The translations under genes were made by a program, and so were the position numbers. DNA of 64,000 nt from Zhenpiania hominis (GTDB lineage: Bacteria; Bacillota; Clostridia; Peptostreptococcales; Anaerovoracaceae). Below the pieces are notes generated by a model. The model was given only the letters and a program-made list of their open reading frames with translations, was not told the origin of the DNA and made no database searches. Shown here in pieces: positions 52,236-60,727 of the stretch. The DNA lies in NCBI RefSeq assembly GCF_014333425.1, contig NZ_JACRYT010000015.1:1-64000 (forward strand), given 5' to 3'. Within the stretch, counting starts at the first letter, position 1. Each line of letters begins with the position of its first letter.

Positions 52236-52370
52236 GGATACAAAAAATCTACATTTGCGGGAGCAAACAAATGGACTCTCCCTGATTTTTCAGGATTTCT
52301 AGAAAACGTAAGCTTGCTAACCCACAACTTTTGTATCCACGGACCTGTTTCCCGCTGTACAGGATACAAA
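52236..52370. repeat. Three GGATACAAA repeats (two direct, one inverted) in a gene-free stretch
   Basis: GGATACAAA occurs at 52236-52244 and 52362-52370, and its complement TTTGTATCC at 52330-52338. The last two can form a 9-bp stem with a 23-nt loop. The region 52151-52567 has no gene I can support. Confidence 0.5.
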
Positions 52371-52511
52371 GAATGTCAACAACTCTGTTTTTTTACAGCA
52401 TTTCACAAAATCAGTTTCATATAAGTGTATACCGGGCTGAATCGCGCTTTGGGAGCGGACTTGCGGAGAACCAGGAAGATCCAAAAGACGCGTAAAAAAA
52501 CGAAAAATTGT

Positions 52512-52519
52512 GATATAAT
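52512..52519 (+). promoter_or_regulatory. -10 element of the OYE-like gene promoter
   Basis: TATAAT at 52514-52519 has a TG-type extension (TGATATAAT, TG at 52511-52512). No good -35 is seen. It lies 49 bp ahead of the coding start. Confidence 0.45.
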
Positions 52520-52567
52520 GAAAATCAGTTCAGAGAACACAATTAGAATACAGGAGGAACAAACAAA

Positions 52568-53563
52568 ATGGCAATCATAAATACGCCCCTTGCGGCAGGA
52601 AAAATCACATTTAAAAACAGACTGATTTATCCGCCCATTACCATTGCGAAAGCTTCGGCGGACGGGGAAGTGACGGATGATTCGCTGGCTTACTACGAAG
52701 AAAAAATGCACGGCGGAAGCTTTTCGCTGGCTATTGTGGAACACTGTTATGTCACACAGGAAGGGAAAGCTTCCAACGGACAGGTGTCCATTGCGGATGA
52801 CGCTAAGATTCAAGGTCTGGCAAAGCTAGCGCGGGTAATCAAAGGCGCGGGTACGAAAGCGGTGGTACAGATAAATCATGCGGGCAGCTGTACCACCGCG
52901 GAAGTGACGGGAATGACTCTCAAAGGCGCGTCGCCGGTACAGAACCCCAGACAGGGAGGGGTTCCCGAGGAAATGACAAAAACGGAAATCCGCGGAGTCG
53001 TAGAAGCTTTCAGGGCAGCCGCGGAACGCGGAAAAAAAGCTGGATTTGACGGCGTGGAAATTCACTCCGCCCATTCCTATTTGCTGAACCAGTTTTATTC
53101 GCCGCTTACGAATCTGAGAAATGACGAATATGGTGGAAAACTGGAGAATCGCCTTAAGATTCATTTGGAGGTGATTGAGGCAGTAAGGAAGGCAGTTGGG
53201 AAGGACTATCCGATATTTTTGAGATTAGGAGCCTGTGATCATATGCCAGGTGGCAATACGATTGAGGACGCGGTCAAAGCAGCTAAAATTCTGGAAGACG
53301 CAGGGATCGATATTCTAGATATATCCGGGGGAATGTGCGGTTATGTGAATCCGGAAAGCAGCGAACCAGGATATTTTGGGGAAGAATCTAAAGCGGTTAA
53401 AGCAGCGGTAAATATTCCGGTTATTACTACGGGAGGCGTAAAAGCCCCGGAAGACGTAGAGGCTCTGCTACAGGCAGGAGCCGGTGATCTGGTGGGCGTA
53501 GGACGGACTGTTATGCAGGATTCGGCCTGGGCCGGACGAACCATCGGGTTTTACAGAGACTGA
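52568..53563 (+). CDS. Old-yellow-enzyme family NADH:flavin oxidoreductase
   Basis: This 331-residue FMN-dependent TIM-barrel enzyme shows FKNRLIYPPITIAKA, VQINHAGSCT (substrate His), GFDGVEIHSAHSYLLNQFYSPLTNLRNDEYGG (family signature), ILDISGG and the phosphate-binding VITTGGVKAPEDVE...VGVGRTVMQD. It lacks the C-terminal FeS/FAD half of the 2,4-dienoyl-CoA reductase type, so it is the short single-domain form. It is likely an ene-reductase for alpha,beta-unsaturated carbonyls; the substrate is unknown. It is monocistronic with a terminator. Confidence 0.92.
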   Translation: MAIINTPLAAGKITFKNRLIYPPITIAKASADGEVTDDSLAYYEEKMHGGSFSLAIVEHCYVTQEGKASNGQVSIADDAKIQGLAKLARVIKGAGTKAVVQINHAGSCTTAEVTGMTLKGASPVQNPRQGGVPEEMTKTEIRGVVEAFRAAAERGKKAGFDGVEIHSAHSYLLNQFYSPLTNLRNDEYGGKLENRLKIHLEVIEAVRKAVGKDYPIFLRLGACDHMPGGNTIEDAVKAAKILEDAGIDILDISGGMCGYVNPESSEPGYFGEESKAVKAAVNIPVITTGGVKAPEDVEALLQAGAGDLVGVGRTVMQDSAWAGRTIGFYRD

Positions 53564-53573
53564 AATGAACGGA

Positions 53574-53607
53574 AAAGGGAGCTGCCCGGCAAAAGGCAGC
53601 TCCCTTT
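53574..53607. terminator. Terminator after the OYE-like gene
   Basis: A perfect stem AAAGGGAGCTGCC (53574-53586) / GGCAGCTCCCTTT (53595-53607) between convergent genes; it can act in both directions. Confidence 0.85.
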
Positions 53608-53659
53608 CCATATATGATATGTCAGAAATCTTGTTTGCGAAATTTAACGGTCTTGAGGA

Positions 53660-55021
53660 TTAAGCGGAAAGCGCTTCCTCACCTTCTACAGGAAGCTCCT
53701 GATGACGTTCCGCCCAATAGCGCCCACCCCGGTACAGCTTTTTAAAGAAGAGGTATGCCGGAATCGATGTGGCGGCAAGACCGAGCCCAACGATCCAGTT
53801 GTCCGCGAAGATGCTGGCACCGTAGATGGCAATGGGAAAACAGAGATAGATACAGTATGTTTTGTTTCCGAGGGGTACCTTAAAAGGTAGCTGTAGATCC
53901 GGATTCTGTACCCGCAGCTTTATATTAGCGATAAACATCATGATGACCGGAACCGCGTATAGGATAGAGGCGATTCCAACAAATTCAATAAAGCTTCCGG
54001 ACGTACACAGAACAATACTGACAAGGGAAAGGATAATGATCGCGGCATAAGGTGTTTTGCGTGTCTTATGCTCTTTGGAGAAGATCTGAAAGAATTGTCC
54101 TTTCCTGCTGAAGGAAGCCATTACATGGGCGTAAGCCAGTATGTATTCACAAAGGATCATCATGCTTGCCAACCCTCCGGCGACCACAAAGGCCCATCTG
54201 AGAGGCGCGCCGCCTAAAATCCCTCCGATTTCCACAAAGGATAAAGGCCCTTCGGAAGACCAGCTCTGCCAGTTGCCGACCGCCGCCAGGGCGGGGATTA
54301 CGAATAGAATGTACATGATGGAGATAATCGGAACCGCAATTACAATCGCTTTTGGAACCAGCTTTTCTCCATGCTCGATCTCGCCTGACATGGTAGAAAT
54401 CGTTTCAAACCCCGTATTGAACCAGATTCCGATGAGAAGTCCCTGGCCTGCGGCCTCAAGGAAAGACATATCCTGCGGATGTATTGGCTTGACCGGACTG
54501 TATTCAATATTCATAAAAGATAATACAATTAATACAAGAAACGGAATAATCGCCAGGATGGTAATTACAGTAGCCATATTGCTGACGAGCTTGATTCCGA
54601 GAATGTTGATGACTGCAAAGAGGGAAATCAGACATGCGCATAGCAGCCAGTAGATAAAGTCATTAACCTCAACAGGAATCAGCATTTTCAGGTAGTTGGC
54701 GCTGAGCACGGCAAAGGTGGCGGGTTCAACAAATCCCGCAATCGTGTAACACCAACCGCTTACAAAACCGGCCTTCTCTCCAAGGCCTTCTTTGGCCCAG
54801 GTGTACATGCCGCCGTCCTCCGGGTAAGCGGAGGACAGCTCTGCGGAAGAAAGGCCAAAGGGGAGTGACCAGACAAATGGAATCGCAATGAACACGAGCA
54901 TGGTCATTCCTGGTCCCACGGATCCTACCAGGTCTTCAATTCCGAATCCCCCGCCGGCAACGGTCACACATATCATAGCGATGAGACCTACTAGGGAGAT
55001 CTTTGTTTTTTTATGTGACAT
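53660..55021 (-). CDS. APC-family amino-acid permease
   Basis: This 453-residue membrane protein has about twelve helices. The N-terminal helix 1 carries GGGFGIEDLVGSVGPG (the unwound GxG substrate segment of APC transporters), then SSAELSSAYPEDGGMYTWAKEGLG and GIWFNTGFETISTMSGEIEHGEKLVPKA. The C terminus is acidic. It is closest to the GadC/glutamate-GABA and YjeM-like branch, so an amino-acid or amine antiporter is likely. It lies 106 bp downstream of a saccharopine-dehydrogenase-like gene on the same strand and may be co-expressed. Confidence 0.88.
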   Translation of the reverse strand: MSHKKTKISLVGLIAMICVTVAGGGFGIEDLVGSVGPGMTMLVFIAIPFVWSLPFGLSSAELSSAYPEDGGMYTWAKEGLGEKAGFVSGWCYTIAGFVEPATFAVLSANYLKMLIPVEVNDFIYWLLCACLISLFAVINILGIKLVSNMATVITILAIIPFLVLIVLSFMNIEYSPVKPIHPQDMSFLEAAGQGLLIGIWFNTGFETISTMSGEIEHGEKLVPKAIVIAVPIISIMYILFVIPALAAVGNWQSWSSEGPLSFVEIGGILGGAPLRWAFVVAGGLASMMILCEYILAYAHVMASFSRKGQFFQIFSKEHKTRKTPYAAIIILSLVSIVLCTSGSFIEFVGIASILYAVPVIMMFIANIKLRVQNPDLQLPFKVPLGNKTYCIYLCFPIAIYGASIFADNWIVGLGLAATSIPAYLFFKKLYRGGRYWAERHQELPVEGEEALSA

Positions 55022-55127
55022 AGCAGATATGCCTCCTTTCTGGATTTGGATACCGGGGCAGTTATAGAAGCATTGACTTATTTCGCTGCCTCCGTTTCCC
55101 GCCCCGCTCCTATAAGAAATGTTTGGA

Positions 55128-56342
55128 TTACTGATTCAGATCCTCCAGCATTTTCTGCTCATTCAACATATCCGCATATTCGGAATCCATTTCTTTAATT
55201 CCTGCAGGGAATTCATATTTTGCCAGACGTTCTACGAATGGATCCGGATCAAAGTGTTCCGGCCCCCAAGCTCCGGCGTCATTCCAGATCCCTTTGGCAA
55301 TCAGTTCCATCATAATAACAGGACCTACAGCTGTCTGAGCGACAACGGAGTTTGTTGTGAATTTTTTAATGCAGTCCTGATTGTCTGCTATCTGATACAG
55401 ATATACGGATCTGTATTTTCCATCTTTCCAGCCTGTTACCCAGGTACCTGCGCAGCCTTTTCCGGTCATAGTCATCGTCGTGTCTACCGGGCTCGGAATT
55501 ACTTTGCAGACGAAATCTCTTGGTGTGATTTCACTGTCTCCAACTTTAATCTTTGTATGTTTATCCGCCAGACCGTATTCATGCAGCACCAGCAGTTTCT
55601 TTCTGAAATCAGCCGGAACACCATATTTAAACGTGCAGCGGTTGCAGTCGATTTCTCTTGGAACAAGCAGAACTTCTTCATGCTCTACATTTACGACTTC
55701 TACATCGCCGATTCCGCCGGGGAAGTTAAATACTTCCGGTTCCGAGAACTGTTCGGTACAGAACCAGTGACCGTCCGGATTCTGTTCATTCTTTTCCCAG
55801 ATTACCGGAGGCGCCAGACATTCTTCAATGGTGGTCCATACGGAGAAACCAAAATCGGAATCTGTATTGCCATAATTATCTCCATCTCTTACATTTACTT
55901 CATCAATCTTGTCAAAGAGATGTTTTTCCGCGTATTTGGCGAAGACGTCCGCCATGCCGGGTTCCACGCCGGAACCGCAGATTGCGATCTGTCCGGAAGC
56001 TTCCCACTCTTTTTGCTTGGCGAACTGATAGTCGCCCAGCTTAATATTTGATAATTCATAAGGCTTTTCCGGATGAGGAGTACCTAAAGTCATCGCGCAG
56101 TCCAGATAACCGATGCCGGCTTCCAGGCAGGTATCAAAAATCGTTTCATTCATTCTCGGATCACACGCGTTCATTGCGAATGTAATATCATGTTCTTTTG
56201 CTACTGCTTTAATACTTTCCGCGTCCATGGCGTTGATCTGAGCCGGGACAAACTTTCCGCCGCCGCATATTTCATTGGCGACTTTCTTCGCGCGTTCAAA
56301 ATCATAAAATGGACCACATGGTCCATTCGATTGAAATTTCAA
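55128..56342 (-). pseudogene. Saccharopine dehydrogenase-like protein, 5'-truncated
   Basis: The open frame encodes about 404 residues of the saccharopine-dehydrogenase/carboxynorspermidine-synthase family: DFERAKKVANEICGGGKFVPAQINAMDAESI, FAMNACDPRMNETIFDTCLEAGIGYLDCAM, then ICGSGVEPGMADVFAKYAEKHLFDKIDEV. The usual first ~30 residues, the Rossmann GxGxxG strand-loop, are missing. The frame opens with a TTG that has no ribosome site and begins 11 bp after the stop of the LuxR gene. The rest is uninterrupted. It is either a pseudogene with a lost start, or it initiates internally (a Met lies in NAMDAES). NAD(P) binding would be impaired. Confidence 0.75.
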
Positions 56343-56343
56343 T
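56308..56343. repeat. Two adjacent palindromes at the truncation junction
   Basis: AATGGACC-ACAT-GGTCCATT (56308-56327) and the perfect 14-bp ATTGAAATTTCAAT (56330-56343) lie side by side exactly where the dehydrogenase-like frame opens. Confidence 0.7.
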
Positions 56344-56353
56344 ATTTTTGATT

Positions 56354-57355
56354 TTAGATCCGTGGATGATCACTTTGAGACTGAACAAGATGCATTAATT
56401 CCACTCTTGTCGAAACGTCCAGCTTTTCAAAAATATTGTGCATGTGACGTTTGACTGTATGCTTGGAAATAAACAGGCGATCCGCGATATCCGGATTGGT
56501 CAGTCCCTGATAGGCAAGAAAAAACACGTCGCGTTCCCGCTGAGTCAGGCGGTGCTGTTCCGCTACCAGATTAATAAGATCTTCCTCTGTAAGCGCGGGT
56601 TGGGATTTATGATCCTTTTCGAAAAAAAGCGGAGAAAAATCCTTTTTATACATATAAAAAATTGTAAGGAAATTAATGATCAACAACAAAATCGAAGTCA
56701 CTCCGTAAAGGAGGGTACATTTTACTCCTATATCCACCTGGTGGATAAAGACAGAAACAACGACTGTATTATTCCATAGATTGTTAAAATTTACCAAAAT
56801 GCTGACTGTAAGAATATAATGCCGGCTGGCCTTGTCCAACAGATCCCGATATCCGAGCCATATATAAGCAGCTATAAAAACGATGACCGTAAGACCAAGT
56901 ACAATTTCTGCCACAATTACGATGACTTCTGCCCAAAATTGATCGGTGGAATAATATTCATCTAAAAGGAAAATATAAATCATAGCAGAGCAAATCATTA
57001 GGATCGCGAAAACTTTATTTGTATATTTTCGCCACAGAGCCATTTTAGGATTGGGAGAAACGATAATCGCGTCAATTAGCTTGACCCAACTGTACCCCAT
57101 TGCGTAAAAAATAACAGAGTCCAAGGCTCTGAGGAAGATATTTGCGGCAAATTCCCCCAAAACAAGCTCACGGTAATATGTAATATAATAGAAAAGCCCC
57201 AATATAATTGATATAACTATAAAAAAAGCGGAAGCTTTCAGCAGCCGTGTCTTACCTACATCCCGATGTTTCCCGATTATAATAATCAGAGTAATGGCCT
57301 GGAGGCTGAGAAAACACATGATAGTATAGGTAATAAAAAGTGTATTTGAGATCAT
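56354..57355 (-). CDS. Membrane-bound LuxR-family transcriptional regulator
   Basis: This 333-residue protein has six to seven hydrophobic helices in residues 1-240, a short linker and a C-terminal LuxR helix-turn-helix (LTQRERDVFFLAYQGLTNPDIADRLFISKHTVKRHMHNIFEKLDV; about 270-320). AAGGAGGGG precedes the ATG. Such membrane-LuxR proteins are thought to sense a membrane-soluble or external signal and bind DNA directly. It lies upstream of the truncated dehydrogenase-like gene and the APC permease on the same strand, so those genes could be its targets. The aldehyde oxidoreductase unit is divergent. Confidence 0.88.
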   Translation of the reverse strand: MISNTLFITYTIMCFLSLQAITLIIIIGKHRDVGKTRLLKASAFFIVISIILGLFYYITYYRELVLGEFAANIFLRALDSVIFYAMGYSWVKLIDAIIVSPNPKMALWRKYTNKVFAILMICSAMIYIFLLDEYYSTDQFWAEVIVIVAEIVLGLTVIVFIAAYIWLGYRDLLDKASRHYILTVSILVNFNNLWNNTVVVSVFIHQVDIGVKCTLLYGVTSILLLIINFLTIFYMYKKDFSPLFFEKDHKSQPALTEEDLINLVAEQHRLTQRERDVFFLAYQGLTNPDIADRLFISKHTVKRHMHNIFEKLDVSTRVELMHLVQSQSDHPRI

Positions 57356-57412
57356 ATCTGCCCCTCCTTATCTTTTATAAATAAATTGTCGGATTTTTTT
57401 CGCAATGGTAAA

Positions 57413-57442
57413 AGTATAGCATTGAATGTTCGAAGATGGCAA
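57413..57442 (-). promoter_or_regulatory. Promoter of the LuxR-family gene
   Basis: On the minus strand, TTGCCA (57442-57437) and TATACT (57418-57413) are 18 bp apart, and a TG one base before the -10 gives an extended -10. Confidence 0.6.
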
Positions 57443-57513
57443 CGTAGAATAAGATTTTTTAGATAGAGGCAAATAAATACCAACATTACAACAAATTAAT
57501 GGAGGAAAATTGG

Positions 57514-57543
57514 TTGACAAAGACAGAAAATTCAAAGTAATAT
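57514..57543 (+). promoter_or_regulatory. Promoter of the aldehyde oxidoreductase leader
   Basis: TTGACA (57514-57519) and TAATAT (57538-57543) are 18 bp apart, leaving a leader of about 220 nt before the coding start. Confidence 0.6.
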
Positions 57544-57559
57544 AGAGATAATAATGTGA

Positions 57560-57692
57560 ATACCAACTCCGATTTTCGTTTGACACCCTGTGCCGGCGAA
57601 AACGTCAGGGTAGCGGGAGCGATCCGGCTGCCTGCCAGTGTGCGAAGGAGAGGGATTGATTTGACAATTAGTCTCGCCTGCGCACTTTTTTT
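57560..57692 (+). promoter_or_regulatory. Structured leader with terminator; candidate Moco/Tuco riboswitch
   Basis: Between the promoter and the coding start is a GC-rich RNA with nested stems: TTTTCG/CGAAAA around ACCCTG/CAGGGT (57573-57612), then GCGGGAGC and CCGGCTGCCTGCC. It ends in a hairpin GTGTGC (57638-57643) / GCGCAC (57680-57685) followed by seven T residues. The gene downstream encodes a tungsten/molybdenum pterin enzyme with a MoaD-like protein, which is where Moco/Tuco motif riboswitches occur. The class assignment is by context; I could not match the consensus base by base. Confidence 0.45.
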
Positions 57693-57769
57693 GTCCCTGA
57701 AAGCGGAAGAGGGCGCCGGGTCGGGACAAGATGGACTGTGCATGTGCAAGAGGAAAGGTGGAGGATAAG

Positions 57770-59671
57770 ATGATAAAAGATGCACGAATCCTATACATTG
57801 ACTTAAAGGAGAGGGTAATTGAAACCAGAACGCTGGAAGCGGAGACTTATCGGAAATATCCGGGCGGATCCGCGCTTGGCATGTATCTGATGCTGCGGGA
57901 AATGGATCCCGGAGTTGATCCGTTGTCTCCGGAAAATATGTTGATTTTTTCCGTCTCCCCGCTGACCGGGATTCCTATCAGCGGTCAGAGCCGGATGTGT
58001 GTAACGACCAAAAGTCCACTGACCGGAACTGCCGGGGATTCTCAGGTAGGAGGGTTTATTCCGGTCGCGGTCAAAGGAAATGGTTGGGACAGCATTGTAA
58101 TAAAAGGGAAAGCGGATACCCCGGTATACCTGTATATCGAAAAGGACAAAGCGGAGATTCGGGACGCGTCAAAAATGTGGGGAATGCTTACAGGTGAAGC
58201 GGAAGAGGCTATTGCGGAAGATCTGGGACATCGCAAATTTGAGTCGTCCATTATCGGTCCCGCGGGGGAAAATCAGATTCCCTACGCCGCTATCATGCAC
58301 AGAAGGAGCCGCGCTAACGGACGGAACGGAGTGGGAGCTGTTATGGGCTCAAAGAACCTGAAGGCCTTGGTGGTAAAAAAGGCGCCGCCGGTTCTTCCGG
58401 AGGATCCGGATAATATGAAGAAATATCTGACTCTCAATGTGAAAGAGAAAATGGCGGCCAACGATACCATTGTGGATACGGCGGTAAACGGATCCGCGGG
58501 CTGCGTGGACGGTCACGCGGCGGAAGGCTTTCTGCCGTCTTACAACTGGGAGAAAGGTCTAATGGATGACTGGATTAAAACGGCCGGAACAACGATCACC
58601 AATACGGTTCTGAAAAAGCGGGAGACCTGCTTTGGCTGCGCGATTCGGTGCAAGGGTGTGGTGGACATACCGGGCAAAGCGGATCCGGAATACGGAGGAC
58701 CGGAATACGAGACCTGCGCCACCTTTGGCTCTTACTGCGGAAACACGGATCTGGGAGATATCTGCCACGCGAATCAGCTCTGCAATATGTTTGGGTTGGA
58801 TACAATCACCTGCGGCGCGACTATCGCGTGGGCGATGGAATGTTTTGAAAAAGGAATTCTCACGGAAAAAGATACCGATGGATTGGAATTGAAGTTTGGA
58901 AACGGAGCGGTGTTTGATGCGTTGATTAAAAAAATCGCCCGCAGAGAAAAGGGAGTTGGCGAGCTTCTGGCGAAAGGCAGCGCCGCCGCGGCGAAAGAAT
59001 TAGGCCCGGAAGCGGAAGAACTGGTGGTTGCCTGTAAAGGGCAGGAGTGGCCGGCTCATATGGTACAGTTTAAACCGAACCTGGCCCTGAACTACGCGGC
59101 GAACCCTTTTGGCGCGGATCATCAGTCCTCTGAGCATGATCCGGCGTTGATGGCTCCGGACGACGACCAGAACTGGATTTGGCCGAACATGCTGGATCAT
59201 TTTGAAAAATGCGATCGCTATGGTGTGCTGGATGATAACAAGGCCCGGTTTGCTTACGCGACTCAGAAGTTCTACGCTATGATGGACAGCCTGTGTCTGT
59301 GTCAGTTCGCGTGGGGACCGGCGTGGCAGCTGTACGGCCCGCAAGATTTGGTGAATTTCTGTAAATATGGAATCGGATGGGAGACTTCCATCGCGGAGCT
59401 GCAGGAAATCGGAGAGCGCCGCATCAATATGATGCGTCTCTTTAACCAAAAACTAGGGTTTTCAAGGAAAGATGATACTCTGCCGAAGAAAGCCTTCCTT
59501 CCGGTGGAACTTGAAGCTGGAGAGGTCGCGCAGATTACGCCGGAACAGTTCGAACACACACTGACAACCTATTATGAATATGCCGGGTGGGACGCGGAGA
59601 CCGGAAACCCCACACAGGAAACCATCGAGCGTCTCGGCCTTGGATGGGTACGGGAGAAATTATGCTTGTAA
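57770..59671 (+). CDS. aor: Tungsten-dependent aldehyde:ferredoxin oxidoreductase
   Basis: This 633-residue enzyme oxidises aldehydes to acids (or reduces acids) with ferredoxin. The start is ATG 57770 behind AGGTGGAGG. It has the AFOR N domain (RKYPGGSALGMYLMLREMDPGVDPLSPENMLIF, SGQSRMCVTTKSPLTG, RANGRNGVGAVMGSKNLKALVVKK) with the pterin-binding region, and the [4Fe-4S] cysteines in ETCFGCAIRCKG plus a later Cys near the C-terminal half (DSLCLCQF). The length is family-typical. It overlaps a MoaD-like gene by 10 bp. The ferredoxin at 9 kb is a possible partner. Confidence 0.93.
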   Translation: MIKDARILYIDLKERVIETRTLEAETYRKYPGGSALGMYLMLREMDPGVDPLSPENMLIFSVSPLTGIPISGQSRMCVTTKSPLTGTAGDSQVGGFIPVAVKGNGWDSIVIKGKADTPVYLYIEKDKAEIRDASKMWGMLTGEAEEAIAEDLGHRKFESSIIGPAGENQIPYAAIMHRRSRANGRNGVGAVMGSKNLKALVVKKAPPVLPEDPDNMKKYLTLNVKEKMAANDTIVDTAVNGSAGCVDGHAAEGFLPSYNWEKGLMDDWIKTAGTTITNTVLKKRETCFGCAIRCKGVVDIPGKADPEYGGPEYETCATFGSYCGNTDLGDICHANQLCNMFGLDTITCGATIAWAMECFEKGILTEKDTDGLELKFGNGAVFDALIKKIARREKGVGELLAKGSAAAAKELGPEAEELVVACKGQEWPAHMVQFKPNLALNYAANPFGADHQSSEHDPALMAPDDDQNWIWPNMLDHFEKCDRYGVLDDNKARFAYATQKFYAMMDSLCLCQFAWGPAWQLYGPQDLVNFCKYGIGWETSIAELQEIGERRINMMRLFNQKLGFSRKDDTLPKKAFLPVELEAGEVAQITPEQFEHTLTTYYEYAGWDAETGNPTQETIERLGLGWVREKLCL

Positions 59672-59856
59672 CACTTAATAAAAAAGAAATGATGCTGAAG
59701 GAAGGCATGACAGTATCAGAGCTAATTAAACAGCGGAAAATGCGTAAGGCAGCCGTCTGGATTAACGGGCGCCAGCTGCTTTCCGCGGAATACGAAACCT
59801 GCGTAATACAAGAAGGAGATGAGATACGCCTCCTTCGGATTATGGCGGGCGGATAA
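59662..59856 (+). CDS. MoaD/ThiS-like sulfur carrier protein
   Basis: This 64-residue ubiquitin-fold protein ends in the diagnostic Gly-Gly (RIMAGG). It starts at ATG 59662 inside the end of the oxidoreductase gene, in another frame, with GGGAGAA upstream. The pattern LVTLNKKEMMLKEGMTVSEL...AAVWINGRQL...CVIQEGDEIRLLRIMAGG fits the family. It likely supplies sulfur for the dithiolene of the pterin cofactor used by the adjacent enzyme. Direct coupling to the oxidoreductase gene is common in this family's operons. Confidence 0.9.
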   Translation: MLVTLNKKEMMLKEGMTVSELIKQRKMRKAAVWINGRQLLSAEYETCVIQEGDEIRLLRIMAGG

Positions 59857-59873
59857 AATTTATCTTCACGTTG

Positions 59874-59907
59874 AGCCGGCGGTATGTGTCCATATCACCG
59901 GCTTTTA
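59874..59907 (+). terminator. Terminator after the oxidoreductase operon
   Basis: AGCCGG (59874-59879) pairs with CCGGCT (59898-59903), with inner pairs GGTATG/CATATC, followed by TTTTA. Confidence 0.7.
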
Positions 59908-60127
59908 AATTTACAAAAAATTAACATTGGTTTTACGAATAGAATTAACCGTTTTCTGATATTCTTTTGTTGGTTTTTCAGGAAAAAAAGAAAAATATAG
60001 AGGCTGACAGAGCCGCGGTGTTTCCCGTACAATAGAATTAAAGCACAATCTGTCCCAGAACCTGATCCGGATTCTCCTTGCCAGTCATTCCTGCTGATTG
60101 TGCCAGTTATACAAGGAGGACAAAATA

Positions 60128-60580
60128 ATGAAAAAGAAACTGACAAGAGTGCTGATTGCGGCACTGATTTTCGCGGTGGCAACCGGGCTGGTTTTTGCGG
60201 ATTCTTCGGGTAGCCGGAACGCGGCGGAAGGCAATAGTCCCGAATCGGAAGTTGCCTTTGCGGCAGGACTGACTTTTTATTCACAAAAAGATGAACAGGC
60301 GATCCTGCGCCTGACGAACCTGGGGCAAACAGAGATGCGGGTCGCGCAGCAGGCACACTACATAGACAATATCGGATCCGCCGGTTCGATAGCGGGAAAC
60401 GCGGGAACCCAGACTGTCCTGGAGCCGGGGGAGACTAAGCGGATTGAATTTCATCTGGCGGCACCCTGCTCTCATGGAGAAAATTCCATTCTGTCCTTTT
60501 TCTTTGAATATGACGGATACTGGTATTTGGGAAAGGTGGGACAGAAGAACGGAATTGAATATTTTTTAGACCATGATTGA
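60128..60580 (+). CDS. Small secreted protein of unknown function
   Basis: This 150-residue protein has a clear signal peptide (MKKKLTRVLIAALIFAVATGLVFA, cleavage near residue 24). The mature part is beta-rich (LTFYSQKDEQAILRLTNLGQTEMRVAQQ, QTVLEPGETKRIEFHLAAPC), ending with aromatic residues (FFFEYDGYWYLGKVG). ATG 60128 follows AAGGAGGAC. The pattern of short strands with 'LEPGETKRIEF' suggests an immunoglobulin-like fold, with one Cys. I do not recognise the family. It is monocistronic, between the aldehyde oxidoreductase and phenylacetate-CoA ligase genes. Confidence 0.75.
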   Translation: MKKKLTRVLIAALIFAVATGLVFADSSGSRNAAEGNSPESEVAFAAGLTFYSQKDEQAILRLTNLGQTEMRVAQQAHYIDNIGSAGSIAGNAGTQTVLEPGETKRIEFHLAAPCSHGENSILSFFFEYDGYWYLGKVGQKNGIEYFLDHD

Positions 60581-60628
60581 ACCGCCGGGATTTCCTTGCA
60601 TAACCCCTGCCAAGCCTCTCATAAAAAT

Positions 60629-60657
60629 TTGATTTTTCCATAAAAATGAGATAGAAT
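60629..60657 (+). promoter_or_regulatory. Promoter of the paaK-iorA-iorB unit
   Basis: TTGATT (60629-60634) and TAGAAT (60652-60657) are 17 bp apart, 70 bp before the ligase start. Confidence 0.6.
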
Positions 60658-60727
60658 ATTCGTATTAGCGACTCGGGCGAAAAAGCTCGAAATCGGAGAC
60701 AAATTCTAAGCAGAGAAGAGAGAAACA

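Noticed and set aside
55119..56051. 310-codon plus-strand frame
   Set aside because: It is antisense to the saccharopine-dehydrogenase-like gene, which has clear family motifs.
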